The position numbers and the translations under genes are program-made. DNA of 64,000 nucleotides from Saprospiraceae bacterium (GTDB lineage: Bacteria; Bacteroidota; Bacteroidia; Chitinophagales; Saprospiraceae), in NCBI GenBank assembly GCA_020628095.1, contig JAHDFP010000013.1, positions 1-64,000 on the forward strand, read 5' to 3'. Below the pieces are notes generated by a model. It did not search any database. It worked only from the letters and a program-made list of their open reading frames with translations, and was not told where the DNA came from. Positions 1 to 9,926 of this stretch are shown here, in pieces. Each line of letters begins with the position of its first letter. Position 1 is the stretch's first letter.

Positions 1-47
1 GTGGTGTTTGTCAGACAGTTAGATGTTTTTAGAAACAGGCTCACATA

Positions 48-119
48 ATGATGATGATGATGATGATGATGATGATGGCATACCCTTCAGGATACGCCAC
101 ATATCATAATTCCGTTATC
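48..119 (+). repeat. attC-like cassette recombination site, copy 1, with ATG trinucleotide run
   Basis: An imperfect hairpin (GGCATACCC at 78-86, GGATACGCC at 90-98) is followed by AATTCCGTTATC ending at 119. It shares GGCATA, ACGCC, CAT and AATTCCGTTATC with the copy at 1286-1347. Ten perfect ATG units (48-77) sit where the 5' arm of the other copies has a single GATGA. I cannot find a clear GATAAC partner box upstream, so the left half may be altered. That it is an integron-type site is inferred from the structure. Confidence 0.5.
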
Positions 120-137
120 TGTAAGCTGAACTAAAAT

Positions 138-473
138 ATGAGCAATCTTAATAAAACATATCATAAAGGGAAATTTAGAAGTGGAGAATGGGCAAAGCAT
201 TTAAGACCTTATCTAAAGAGATTGGGAAATAAGAGATTTAGAAAAACATCTCCAACTATGGAATATGATGAATTTGAGAGATTCGCAAAGGCTAAAAAGA
301 AGCAAAAGAGAAAACGTATTCGAGCAAAAATCACTAGTAGATTTTATGGGGACAACAAAATTTCTTATTACAAGAGTTACAGAACAATGAAAGATTTGGA
401 CAATGCAGTCAAAAGGCCAAATGTAATTACCTACACCATTCTAAATAATTCAGTAGAGTCAGCAAATGTTTAG
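138..473 (+). CDS. Hypothetical basic protein, cassette-borne
   Basis: I do not recognise this 111-residue protein. It is strongly basic in residues 1-70, with a run of Lys and Arg around 52-66 that would suit nucleic-acid binding, and it has no signal peptide or membrane segment. It is the first gene after the attC-like site at 48-119, starting 18 bases past the GTTATC box. Its end overlaps the start of the next gene by 8 bases, so the two are probably translated together. The position argues for a mobile cassette gene; the function is unknown. Confidence 0.55.
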   Translation: MSNLNKTYHKGKFRSGEWAKHLRPYLKRLGNKRFRKTSPTMEYDEFERFAKAKKKQKRKRIRAKITSRFYGDNKISYYKSYRTMKDLDNAVKRPNVITYTILNNSVESANV

Positions 474-942
474 TCTTGATAAGATAGAGTTGCATACAAT
501 TCCAATGGAGGAATTTGAATTGAAATGGAGATTTACCGAAGAAGAACATAATCTCCTTCCTAAACAACATTTATCAGCAATTCAACCCCTAAACAAAGAC
601 GCTTCAGAATCATTAGGGAATCATCTTTTTGATACGGGCCTAATGGGACAGTACAAATTAAACAAAGAGCATTTTAGTTCAATTTCAAAATTTGATTTAA
701 GAACGAAGTCAGAAAATGATGGTAGAAATTGGTTAGACAACTTAAATGTTGATTCTAATGAAAACGTGTTCTTGTTTTGGGATTCCTATGTATCTGCAAT
801 TACAAATTGGGAAATATTCAAAATGTATTATGAAGACTTTTATTACCCTGTTTCAGACGACCTAATTCTAACTAATAAGAATGTAAATTGGGTATTGTAT
901 TTCTTCCACGAAGAAATTGTTTCATTCGGACTAAGAAAGTAA
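466..942 (+). CDS. Hypothetical protein, possibly DUF2947-like
   Basis: A 158-residue soluble acidic protein rich in Trp, Phe and Tyr. The early W-x-F near residue 21, a PL near residue 41, and a C-terminal FWDSYVSAITNWEIF segment followed by a Tyr/Phe-rich stretch recall the DUF2947 family, which I remember from Vibrio integron cassettes; this is from memory and weak. It overlaps the preceding gene by 8 bases and is followed 3 bases later by the next, so three genes appear to travel in one cassette. No function can be assigned. Confidence 0.55.
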   Translation: MFSLDKIELHTIPMEEFELKWRFTEEEHNLLPKQHLSAIQPLNKDASESLGNHLFDTGLMGQYKLNKEHFSSISKFDLRTKSENDGRNWLDNLNVDSNENVFLFWDSYVSAITNWEIFKMYYEDFYYPVSDDLILTNKNVNWVLYFFHEEIVSFGLRK

Positions 943-945
943 ACA

Positions 946-1272
946 ATGAAGATAAGAATAATGTATATCGAATATAAAGGAGAAGGATTAACAGGAGAAG
1001 CAAGAATTGGTAGGGTAAAATTCTCCAAAACAATGAAATCCCTCCACTATGATGGCAAACTCTTCAAGTCACTTAAGGGAGCTGGATTCAAATCGAATTA
1101 TTATGATTCAGAGACAGGTGAAGAATATTGGATATCAGGTTGTAGAAAAGATGGAGCAGATAGACTTTACAATGAAAGAACGCCAATTTTCATTGACGAA
1201 GATGTCCAGGAAGAGTACTGGACAGAGATTAGAAATATGCCTCAATTTGTAGGAAGACTAAGACGAAACTAA
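946..1272 (+). CDS. Conserved small protein of unknown function
   Basis: This 108-residue protein contains GEARIGRVKFSK (about 17-28), a KxFxSLKGAGFKSNYYD segment (about 38-53), the core ETGEEYWISGCRKDGADRLY (about 56-75), and IDEDVQEEYW (about 83-92). I recognise these as hallmarks of a small protein family widespread across bacteria, often annotated only as hypothetical. Met6 is an alternative start. It is the last of three tightly spaced genes, ending 13 bases before the attC-like site at 1286-1347. Its spread in distant phyla fits cassette mobility, but its function is unknown. Confidence 0.7.
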   Translation: MKIRIMYIEYKGEGLTGEARIGRVKFSKTMKSLHYDGKLFKSLKGAGFKSNYYDSETGEEYWISGCRKDGADRLYNERTPIFIDEDVQEEYWTEIRNMPQFVGRLRRN

Positions 1273-1285
1273 TGGAAAGCCTACA

Positions 1286-1347
1286 GATAACACAGTACGA
1301 TGACGGCATACCCTGCGGTATACGCCGCATGTACTAATTCCGTTATC
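1286..1347 (+). repeat. attC-like cassette recombination site, copy 2 (best preserved)
   Basis: The ends are complementary: GATAAC at 1286-1291 and GTTATC at 1342-1347. Inside, GTAC boxes at 1296-1299 and 1331-1334, then GACGGC/GCCGC and ATACC/GGTAT arms, fold into an imperfect hairpin with a two-base AC bulge in the 3' arm and a short CTGC loop. This matches integron attC architecture: TAAC...GTTA ends, low sequence conservation, extrahelical bases. It separates the cassette genes at 138-1272 from those at 1394-2435. Confidence 0.6.
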
Positions 1348-1393
1348 AGCAATTATAAAAATTGAAAAAGTAAACATATTTGAAGAATTAGAA

Positions 1394-1825
1394 ATGGGTG
1401 AATTTATTTGGGGAAACGCTTATAAATTCATGATTGAAAATATAGACTTAACTATAGAAGACAATCGTTTTTCAACTTTGGATCAAATTTGTCAATTGGA
1501 GAATTGGAAAGAATTGGGAAATACATGGTATGCAAAATCATTTGAGGTTTGTTCGGAACTCCTTTTAGATTCGATAGAATTTGATATGGCATATTCCGAA
1601 TCAAGAATTACTCCCGAAGAAAAAGCTAAAATATTCCATAAAAATCTGCTTGATGGTTTCTATAGTTCTAATTCATTTTGCTATTCAAACTGGTTAAACA
1701 ATCATTGGAGATCAACAGAAAATGGATCTTTTTGGAATTCATTGACTGAGAATACATTTGATTTAAGTACAGTCTTTATTCAAAAAGATCAATTACTAAT
1801 TACTTGTTTCAGAAGCGAAGATTAG
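1394..1825 (+). CDS. Hypothetical cassette-borne protein
   Basis: An unrecognised 143-residue soluble protein, acidic and rich in aromatic residues (several Trp, Phe and Tyr), with no signal peptide or membrane segment. The frame stays open upstream of the ATG for at least eleven codons without another ATG, so a non-ATG start slightly upstream is possible. It begins about 47 bases after the GTTATC box of the attC-like site and is followed 4 bases later by the next gene. The composition resembles small immunity-type or cassette proteins, but this is only an impression. Confidence 0.5.
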   Translation: MGEFIWGNAYKFMIENIDLTIEDNRFSTLDQICQLENWKELGNTWYAKSFEVCSELLLDSIEFDMAYSESRITPEEKAKIFHKNLLDGFYSSNSFCYSNWLNNHWRSTENGSFWNSLTENTFDLSTVFIQKDQLLITCFRSED

Positions 1826-1829
1826 TTAA

Positions 1830-2435
1830 ATGCTATATCAATTAGGAAGATATAACACGAAACAGGACTTAGGTGAACAGACTAAACGAATTAGAAATCA
1901 CCTTCTTTTACATCAAGATTTCAATTCCATTCTTAAGCTGATAAATGAATATGACAACTTAGAACTTGAGTCAATATTAATCCTAAAAAAAGCAATCAAT
2001 GCTGGATATTGGAATTCAATTTATGGCTTTAATTGGAATAAGGATGAAGAAGTATTGTTTTGGAAAACAGTTTATGACAAATCAAGAAATAAAACGATAA
2101 GTAAACTTCAGTATTTAAGGATACTTCAAACTTCAAAAAACAAAAAAGTAGAAGAGCTTAAGAGTGATTATATCCAAATCCTGAAAGACCAACCTTCACT
2201 ATATTATGAATTTATTAGTGAAGACTTAAGCAAAATGTGGAAAATTGACAATGAAATTAAAATAGATTGTTTGAATGCAATGTTTATTCATTTGTCAGAT
2301 GATATGTCACTAAGTGAATTTGAGGAAGAAGTTGAATTTCAAATACAAAAACATTATCACAATACTGATGTACCTAAAGAAATAAAAGAAACTATTAATA
2401 GAATATTAATAGAAAAAGCAGGTAACTATATGTGA
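1830..2435 (+). CDS. Hypothetical cassette-borne protein, alpha-helical
   Basis: An unrecognised 201-residue protein. It is charged and Leu/Ile/Lys-rich, with a pattern suggesting mostly alpha-helices (ELESILILKKAIN near 47-59, then repeated amphipathic stretches), as in armadillo-like or immunity proteins; I see no catalytic motif. It follows the previous gene by 4 bases, and its stop codon lies inside the degenerate attC-like repeat at 2421-2487. It is the last gene of the apparent array before the chromosomal S9 peptidase. Confidence 0.5.
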   Translation: MLYQLGRYNTKQDLGEQTKRIRNHLLLHQDFNSILKLINEYDNLELESILILKKAINAGYWNSIYGFNWNKDEEVLFWKTVYDKSRNKTISKLQYLRILQTSKNKKVEELKSDYIQILKDQPSLYYEFISEDLSKMWKIDNEIKIDCLNAMFIHLSDDMSLSEFEEEVEFQIQKHYHNTDVPKEIKETINRILIEKAGNYM

Positions 2436-2487
2436 TGACAGCATATCTCTCCTCCGTCGAGAGACGCCGCATACAATTATCCATCAT
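2421..2487 (+). repeat. attC-like site, copy 3 (degenerate, right edge of array)
   Basis: GATGACAGCATA (2434-2445) and ACGCCGCAT (2464-2472) match the conserved blocks of copy 2. Between them TCTCTC (2446-2451) and GAGAGA (2459-2464) form a new stem tip, different in sequence but equivalent in structure. A TAAC box is present at 2422-2425, but the 3' side reads AATTATCC instead of AATTCCGTTATC, so the outer box is damaged. This suggests a decayed site at the end of the array. Confidence 0.45.
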
Positions 2488-2537
2488 CTCAATCAAATAA
2501 CCCCTAACTATAACAGAATACTCCCTACCTACAGTAA

Positions 2538-4964
2538 CTAAGGCGTATTCACTTTCTTCTTGTTCTTCACGTATTTGTCCAGCCACTGGTCCTGCTCCCA
2601 GAGTATGTGTAAGACAGATTCTCTGGCGGCATAGCCGTGACTTTCCTTTGGTAACATGACAAGTCGGACAGTTGCTCCTAAGCCTTTGAGGGCATTGAAA
2701 TATCTCTCTGACTGCATAGGATATGTTCCAGAGTTATTATCCGCCTCACCATGTATCAGCAGAAGCGGCGTTTTCATCTTATCGGCATGCATAAATGGAG
2801 ACATCGTATAATAAACATCAGGCGCCTCCCAGTAACTACGCTGCTCTGACTGAAATCCGAAAGGGGTCAAAGTCCTATTATATGCTCCACTACGCGCGAT
2901 ACCCGCTGCAAACAGATCAGAATGAGATAACAGATTAGCGGTCATAAAAGCACCGTAAGAATGACCGCCCACAGCCACGCGATCTCTATCTATATACCCC
3001 ATCTTATCCACGGCATCTATAGCGGCCTTGGCATTACCCACAAGCTGAGACCTGAAACTATCATTAGGCTCTTCCTCTCCTTCTCCGACGATAGGAAACG
3101 CGCAATCATCCAGTACTGCATATCCTCTGAGCACCCAATAAAGGGGTGATCCATAGTAAGGAAAAGTAAATTCGTTAGGCGAAGAGGTGACTTGCGAGGC
3201 TGTGTTTTTGTCTTTGTACTCGCGGGGATAGGCCCACATTACCATAGGTAGTTTTTCACCACTCTTCTTATCATATCCCACAGGCAAGTAAAGCGTAGCA
3301 GAAAGATCAAGCCCGTCATCTCTTTTATAATTAATGACTTCTTTATGCACATTCTGCATAGCCTTAAACGGATTATCAAAATCTGTGATCTGCTGCAGGT
3401 TCTTAGTCTGTAGGTTTCTTATATAGTAATTAGGATATTCTGTAGGCGACTCTATCCTTGTCAGTACCAGCCCTTTTTTGATGTCTATCGCGGAAGAAAT
3501 ATCTTCTAAAGTCGTCTTTCCATCTGCACGAAAGAGTCTTTCCGTTTCTCCTGTATGCACATTATACTTATCTACGAATGGTCTGATACCTTCGTCAGAG
3601 TAACCATCGCCTATCCTATATAAGGATTCTCCATCTATAACCAACACTCGGCGATTATAAGCATTCTTTTCTGTGACGAATGAGCCAGGGTTCGTATAGC
3701 GATCTTGATAGTTTCTATCCCCGATCATTTTGACTTCCTGATCACTATCGGCTGGGGAAAAAAGGTAGGTTTTAGTATTTCTTGTATTCCACCAGTAGTC
3801 GTAAGCTATCGCCATATCATCATTGCACCATTGTATACCGCTGAATCTATTTTTAGTCTGTATAAGCAATTTTTTATCACCACTAAAAGGTGCATCGGCT
3901 TGGTAGACAGCATCTCTGTACTCTGCCTCTACATTGGCATCACCCCCATCCAGAGCTTCTGCCCAGATAAGTGTCGCTGGTCTGTCTGATCTCCAGGAAT
4001 AACTTCTCGGACCAGTACGTACTGACATAAATCCCTTAGGCAAATCTTCTATCAACGGTAGATCTAATAAGGTCTTCACGAATTGCCCCTCCGCATCATA
4101 AATATTAGTCGTCGAAGGAAATCTTCTATAAGGTACAAGGTAAGAATACGGCTTATTGACCGTCGTGACCATCATATAATTACCATCGGGAGAATAACTC
4201 CAGCTGCTGTATATGTCCCTAGGGAGAAAGTCGCTTGTCTTTCCATTGACGTCTACTTTTTTGACTTCTGACAAAGCGAGTGTCTCAAAGTTGGCTTCAT
4301 CATTCTTGTTTTTTAGTAAGTCCTGATATGTTCTATTTTGTGCTTTCTTGCCATCATTGACAGAGATGGTTGGACCAGAAGGGATGGCAGCTGCGACATC
4401 TATCAGTTCATTTCTTTTTTGAGGCAAGACTTTGACTAACAGAGATTCGCTATCCTTGTTCCAGAGGAAAGGCGTCCCCATATTGGCATTAAGGTCAGAA
4501 TCGGTGAGTTTTTTAATGGTTCCAGAGTCCATATTGAGTATCCATAGCGCAACGCCTTTATCATCCGTATTAGTGAATGCCATCATCTGCTCATCATCTG
4601 ACATTCTGAAATTAGCGAGCTGCGCATTAGCAGGTAAGCCTGTGATCATGGATTCCTTTCCAGTGACGACATCGTATAGTTTCATGTCATAGTAATATCT
4701 CAGACGGCTGGAAACATTTTTCTTGGGATTGATACGTAATCCGCCGAGACGCATTTCTTTTTCTGATAATTCTGCGATGGATTTGAATGATTTCCTATAG
4801 AGCAAGACGCCTTTGGTCGCCTCACTATTCATCCTCAGTACGGGAGGCAAAGAAGCATCTGCCACTTCCATGATTTCCTTAGGTGGTGTCTGATAAGATA
4901 AGTCCACCTGCGCGTTAAGACAAATTGCAAACAAGCACGAAAAAAAAGATAATAGGTATTTCAC
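2538..4964 (-). CDS. S9 family serine peptidase (prolyl oligopeptidase/glutamyl endopeptidase type)
   Basis: An 808-residue exported protease with an N-terminal signal peptide (residues 1 to about 18, ending CLNAQ). The N-terminal two thirds are a beta-propeller-like domain, and the last 250 residues an alpha/beta hydrolase. The catalytic triad is visible: Ser669 in GGHSYGAF, Asp742 in HGEADNNSGT and His776 in KESHGYAARE. This is the S9C/S9D layout, cleaving peptides in the periplasm or outside the cell. It is a single gene facing the cassette array tail to tail and divergent from the LURP-one-like gene. Confidence 0.92.
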   Translation of the reverse strand: MKYLLSFFSCLFAICLNAQVDLSYQTPPKEIMEVADASLPPVLRMNSEATKGVLLYRKSFKSIAELSEKEMRLGGLRINPKKNVSSRLRYYYDMKLYDVVTGKESMITGLPANAQLANFRMSDDEQMMAFTNTDDKGVALWILNMDSGTIKKLTDSDLNANMGTPFLWNKDSESLLVKVLPQKRNELIDVAAAIPSGPTISVNDGKKAQNRTYQDLLKNKNDEANFETLALSEVKKVDVNGKTSDFLPRDIYSSWSYSPDGNYMMVTTVNKPYSYLVPYRRFPSTTNIYDAEGQFVKTLLDLPLIEDLPKGFMSVRTGPRSYSWRSDRPATLIWAEALDGGDANVEAEYRDAVYQADAPFSGDKKLLIQTKNRFSGIQWCNDDMAIAYDYWWNTRNTKTYLFSPADSDQEVKMIGDRNYQDRYTNPGSFVTEKNAYNRRVLVIDGESLYRIGDGYSDEGIRPFVDKYNVHTGETERLFRADGKTTLEDISSAIDIKKGLVLTRIESPTEYPNYYIRNLQTKNLQQITDFDNPFKAMQNVHKEVINYKRDDGLDLSATLYLPVGYDKKSGEKLPMVMWAYPREYKDKNTASQVTSSPNEFTFPYYGSPLYWVLRGYAVLDDCAFPIVGEGEEEPNDSFRSQLVGNAKAAIDAVDKMGYIDRDRVAVGGHSYGAFMTANLLSHSDLFAAGIARSGAYNRTLTPFGFQSEQRSYWEAPDVYYTMSPFMHADKMKTPLLLIHGEADNNSGTYPMQSERYFNALKGLGATVRLVMLPKESHGYAARESVLHILWEQDQWLDKYVKNKKKVNTP

Positions 4965-5025
4965 TGATTTATGATTTTTCTAAATATAAGAATAGGTTTA
5001 TTAATTTAACAGGAAATTATATAGA

Positions 5026-5622
5026 ATGCAGCAGATATCATTTCCAGTTCAGTTTACATTTAGGATCACTTCCTTATCCAATGATTTTATAGCCAAAGAC
5101 TCCAATGGTCAAATCTTAGCCTATGTCAGGCAAAAGATGTTCAAACTCAAAGAGGAAATAGCCATCTATAACGATGAGTCCAAGTCCCAGATCAATTATA
5201 CCATCAATGCCAATAAATGGCTTGACTTTTCGGCAGCCTATAGTATGAAAGATAAAAGTGGGCAGGAATTGGGTAAAATCGCGAGAAAAGGCTGGTCTTC
5301 TCTATGGAAGGCCAATTACGAAATCATCGACCAAAATGAACAATTACAATATAGCATCAGGGAAGAAAACGGATGGGTAAAAGTCATAGACGGTCTACTC
5401 GGAGAGATTCCTATTCTTGGTATGTTGACAGGTTATTTCTTTAACCCTGCTTACAACGTCACGGACAAAAACGATCAAGTCATTGCCAGAATACAGAAAG
5501 AAGCTTCATTTTGGGGAAGGGAATTTAAGGTAGAGAAAATCGCTAATTTCGACGAAGATGATGGGGAACGCATTATCTTAAGCCTTATGATGATGATCTT
5601 ATTAGAAAGACGAAGAGGTTAA
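5026..5622 (+). CDS. LURP-one-related / tubby-C-like beta-barrel protein
   Basis: A 198-residue protein whose pattern of repeated beta-strands (IAKDSNGQILAYVRQKMFKLKEEIAIY near 23-49, then a Gly-rich hydrophobic helix near 131-145) fits the LURP-one-related family, which shares the tubby C-terminal and phospholipid scramblase fold. The buried hydrophobic segment (ILGMLTGYFF) is the central helix of this fold rather than a clear membrane anchor. The cellular role is not known. An SRPBCC gene follows 22 bases downstream in the same direction, so they may be co-transcribed. Confidence 0.75.
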   Translation: MQQISFPVQFTFRITSLSNDFIAKDSNGQILAYVRQKMFKLKEEIAIYNDESKSQINYTINANKWLDFSAAYSMKDKSGQELGKIARKGWSSLWKANYEIIDQNEQLQYSIREENGWVKVIDGLLGEIPILGMLTGYFFNPAYNVTDKNDQVIARIQKEASFWGREFKVEKIANFDEDDGERIILSLMMMILLERRRG

Positions 5623-5644
5623 TCTTTAATAAAAAAAGAATACG

Positions 5645-6088
5645 ATGTTAGTCAGTGATGATCCGATTATACTAGAACACAAGTTCCCTATCAATAGACA
5701 AAAACTCTGGGAATACCTGACAGACTTAGCGCATCTTAACCAATGGATGTTTCCGCAGCTTACTTCTTATAAGGCGGAGTTAGGATTCGAGACCAGTTTT
5801 CTGATAGAGCATGAGGGGCGGAATTTTCCGCATAATTGGAAAATTACCGATGTCATAATAGACGAAAAAATAGATACACAATGGAGTTTTGATGGTTATC
5901 CTGGTCATTCTCTCGTTACCTATGAGCTAAAGGATGACGGAGAACATTCGGTACTGCACCTTACAGCCAAAGCTCTTTCTGACCACCCTCAGGATATACC
6001 AGAGTTCAGAAGGGAAAGCGGTGTCGGCGGATGGAATTTTCTTATCAAAGAAAGTCTGTCCAATTACATATCCAAGGTCACTGCATAG
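5645..6088 (+). CDS. SRPBCC (START/AHSA1-like) domain protein
   Basis: A 147-residue single-domain protein. Its order of an N-terminal beta-strand, helices with LWEYLTDLAHLNQWMFP (about 25-41), a beta-sheet and a long C-terminal helix (from about residue 130) is that of the SRPBCC hydrophobic-ligand-binding fold. Such proteins bind lipids or small molecules or act as Hsp90-activator homologues; the ligand cannot be inferred here. It starts 22 bases after the LURP-one-like gene. Confidence 0.75.
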   Translation: MLVSDDPIILEHKFPINRQKLWEYLTDLAHLNQWMFPQLTSYKAELGFETSFLIEHEGRNFPHNWKITDVIIDEKIDTQWSFDGYPGHSLVTYELKDDGEHSVLHLTAKALSDHPQDIPEFRRESGVGGWNFLIKESLSNYISKVTA

Positions 6089-6168
6089 AAACTAAAATAG
6101 TAGCTTATGTTGCTATAACTCTAACAGATTATTAGTCTTATATTGAGCCTTCAATAATATGGAGATAA

Positions 6169-8181
<2,013 letters not shown>

Positions 8182-8206
8182 GATAGTCATAGTAATGAGT
8201 AGAGCC

Positions 8207-9916
8207 TTATTGCTCTACCCTCTTTACCTTGTTGAATATTAAATCTCTAAAGCCTTCTCCAGATAAAGTTATTCCTGTAGTGACACCTTTGGTTTCGGTA
8301 AAATTTATTGCCCAGAGGACATTAGAGTCTGTCTGATATAGTCTATCGGTCACGTGATCCAGCGACACCTCACCCGATCCAAAACTGACTAACTTTAAAT
8401 TGTCCTCTACTGAGATGACTTTATATATGACGTCGTAATCTGTGTTGACATAAGTACCTATGAGGTCTTCCTTGGCGGGAGATGGAGCGTAATCTATTTT
8501 GTAATATTTCTGAAATTCTGAATCTCCTGATTTGTACTGATAACCTAATCCATCGCCGTCATCAGAAAACTCGAAATAGGTAGGATACTCAGATTCCATT
8601 TTGAGCTGAAATTTATTATCTGCAACTGGAATCAATGGAATCTCTCTACCTCTGACCATATATATTAATGAGTCATTACGAGTTATGATTTTTCTTTTTG
8701 CCAGAAAGTCCGCATTCCAGTATTCGCCTGTATACTTTTTCATTTTTGAAACAGGCAATTCCACTGCTTTGATATTATTGATATCTGGTAATGGATGTTT
8801 ATCAAAGCCAGGTTTTAATACAATATCCGCCATGCCCATTGACAATTGGCCATTATAAGGTTCTCCATTATGCGATATAGCAAAAAACACCATCTCTTTA
8901 CTCCGAAATATAAAGACCGTATGCGCTGTATTCTCCGTCGTGCTGTATTGCCAGGTTTTGTTGATGCCACGTTCCAGATGTACATGCTGACCACCGAGCG
9001 TTAATTTGCCCAGTCCAGTGGTGTGTATCGCACCGTTATCCAGTTTTGCATGACTATTGAGTTTGGACAATATCCTACGATGTCTTTGATTATCACCAAA
9101 ATAACTTTTGTACCATATTACTAAATCTCGAAAAGAGGCGTAGACATTAAAGACTCCTGAGACATGATAATGATGATCCGCTATGGTATAATTATCATTA
9201 TCACCAGCGACATACGGCAACGCAAGGCTTGCTGTGACATCTGCTCTATCTACTTGGCACTGGGAGTCGCCCACCCCTAATGGCTCAAAAACATATTCCT
9301 TTACTAACTGAGACAGATTTTTGTCAGATACAGATTCGCAGATGCGAGCGAGTAAAAATGCATTGGATCGGCTTTGCAAAAATTGAGTTCCCGGCTGAAA
9401 TGCCAAGTCCTTTTGTGCCGATATCATCTTCATCACTTCACCATCCGTTAGTGGTAAGGTATGTTTCATAGGCAAAAAAGAACTTAGGTTTTTATAATCA
9501 TAAAGACCACTGGTATTAGCCATCAGATGATATATCGTAATGTCTCTATAAGAGTCAGGCAGACCGTCTATATGATTTATAATATTGTCTATCATCTTGA
9601 TCTTTCCATCCTCCACTAAGGATAGTACAACATACTTAGTAAAGAGCTTAGAGATTTCACCGAGCTGGAAGACACTCGATTCTGATACGGCCTTTTTCTC
9701 ATCCATATCCTCATAACCCAGCACTTGACCATAGGCTAACCCTTTACTTGTAACTGCTCCTGCTATAAGACCAGGCATTTCCTTTTCCTGATAAGACTCA
9801 AATATCTTATCTAAAGTCTTTATCGTACTCTCAGACAATTCATCTACAGACGATTGCGCCGAAACATGTATGAAAGTCCAGAGGAGCAACGTAATGCATA
9901 TTAAAATCCTATTCAT
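8207..9916 (-). CDS. Exported S12 beta-lactamase-fold protein lacking catalytic Ser and Tyr (probable pseudoenzyme)
   Basis: A 569-residue protein with a signal peptide (1-20) and a class C beta-lactamase/esterase fold in residues 30-360, followed by a beta-rich C-terminal domain. The SxxK motif reads Glu87-Ile-Ser-Lys90, so the nucleophile position is Glu; the YxN motif reads Arg183-Ser-Asn185, so the catalytic Tyr is replaced as well. The surrounding family landmarks (LVEDGKIKM, NTSGLYDY, PLGV) are intact. Loss of both residues suggests a binding rather than hydrolytic role. It is the last gene of the NTF2-like/DJ-1-like operon, 10 bases after the DJ-1 gene. Confidence 0.85.
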   Translation of the reverse strand: MNRILICITLLLWTFIHVSAQSSVDELSESTIKTLDKIFESYQEKEMPGLIAGAVTSKGLAYGQVLGYEDMDEKKAVSESSVFQLGEISKLFTKYVVLSLVEDGKIKMIDNIINHIDGLPDSYRDITIYHLMANTSGLYDYKNLSSFLPMKHTLPLTDGEVMKMISAQKDLAFQPGTQFLQSRSNAFLLARICESVSDKNLSQLVKEYVFEPLGVGDSQCQVDRADVTASLALPYVAGDNDNYTIADHHYHVSGVFNVYASFRDLVIWYKSYFGDNQRHRRILSKLNSHAKLDNGAIHTTGLGKLTLGGQHVHLERGINKTWQYSTTENTAHTVFIFRSKEMVFFAISHNGEPYNGQLSMGMADIVLKPGFDKHPLPDINNIKAVELPVSKMKKYTGEYWNADFLAKRKIITRNDSLIYMVRGREIPLIPVADNKFQLKMESEYPTYFEFSDDGDGLGYQYKSGDSEFQKYYKIDYAPSPAKEDLIGTYVNTDYDVIYKVISVEDNLKLVSFGSGEVSLDHVTDRLYQTDSNVLWAINFTETKGVTTGITLSGEGFRDLIFNKVKRVEQ

Positions 9917-9926
9917 TCTATTGTGG

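Noticed and set aside
48-77. ATG run as possible start codons
   Set aside because: The frame from the ATG run hits stops shortly afterwards; the first gene starts at 138.
843-1028. Antisense frame over the cassette genes
   Set aside because: It runs opposite to two better-supported genes and has no separate evidence.
8199-8218. Hairpin GTAGAGC/GCTCTAC between fadH and the S12-like gene
   Set aside because: It overlaps the S12-like stop codon and has no T-run, so I do not call it a terminator, although it might weakly act in both directions.
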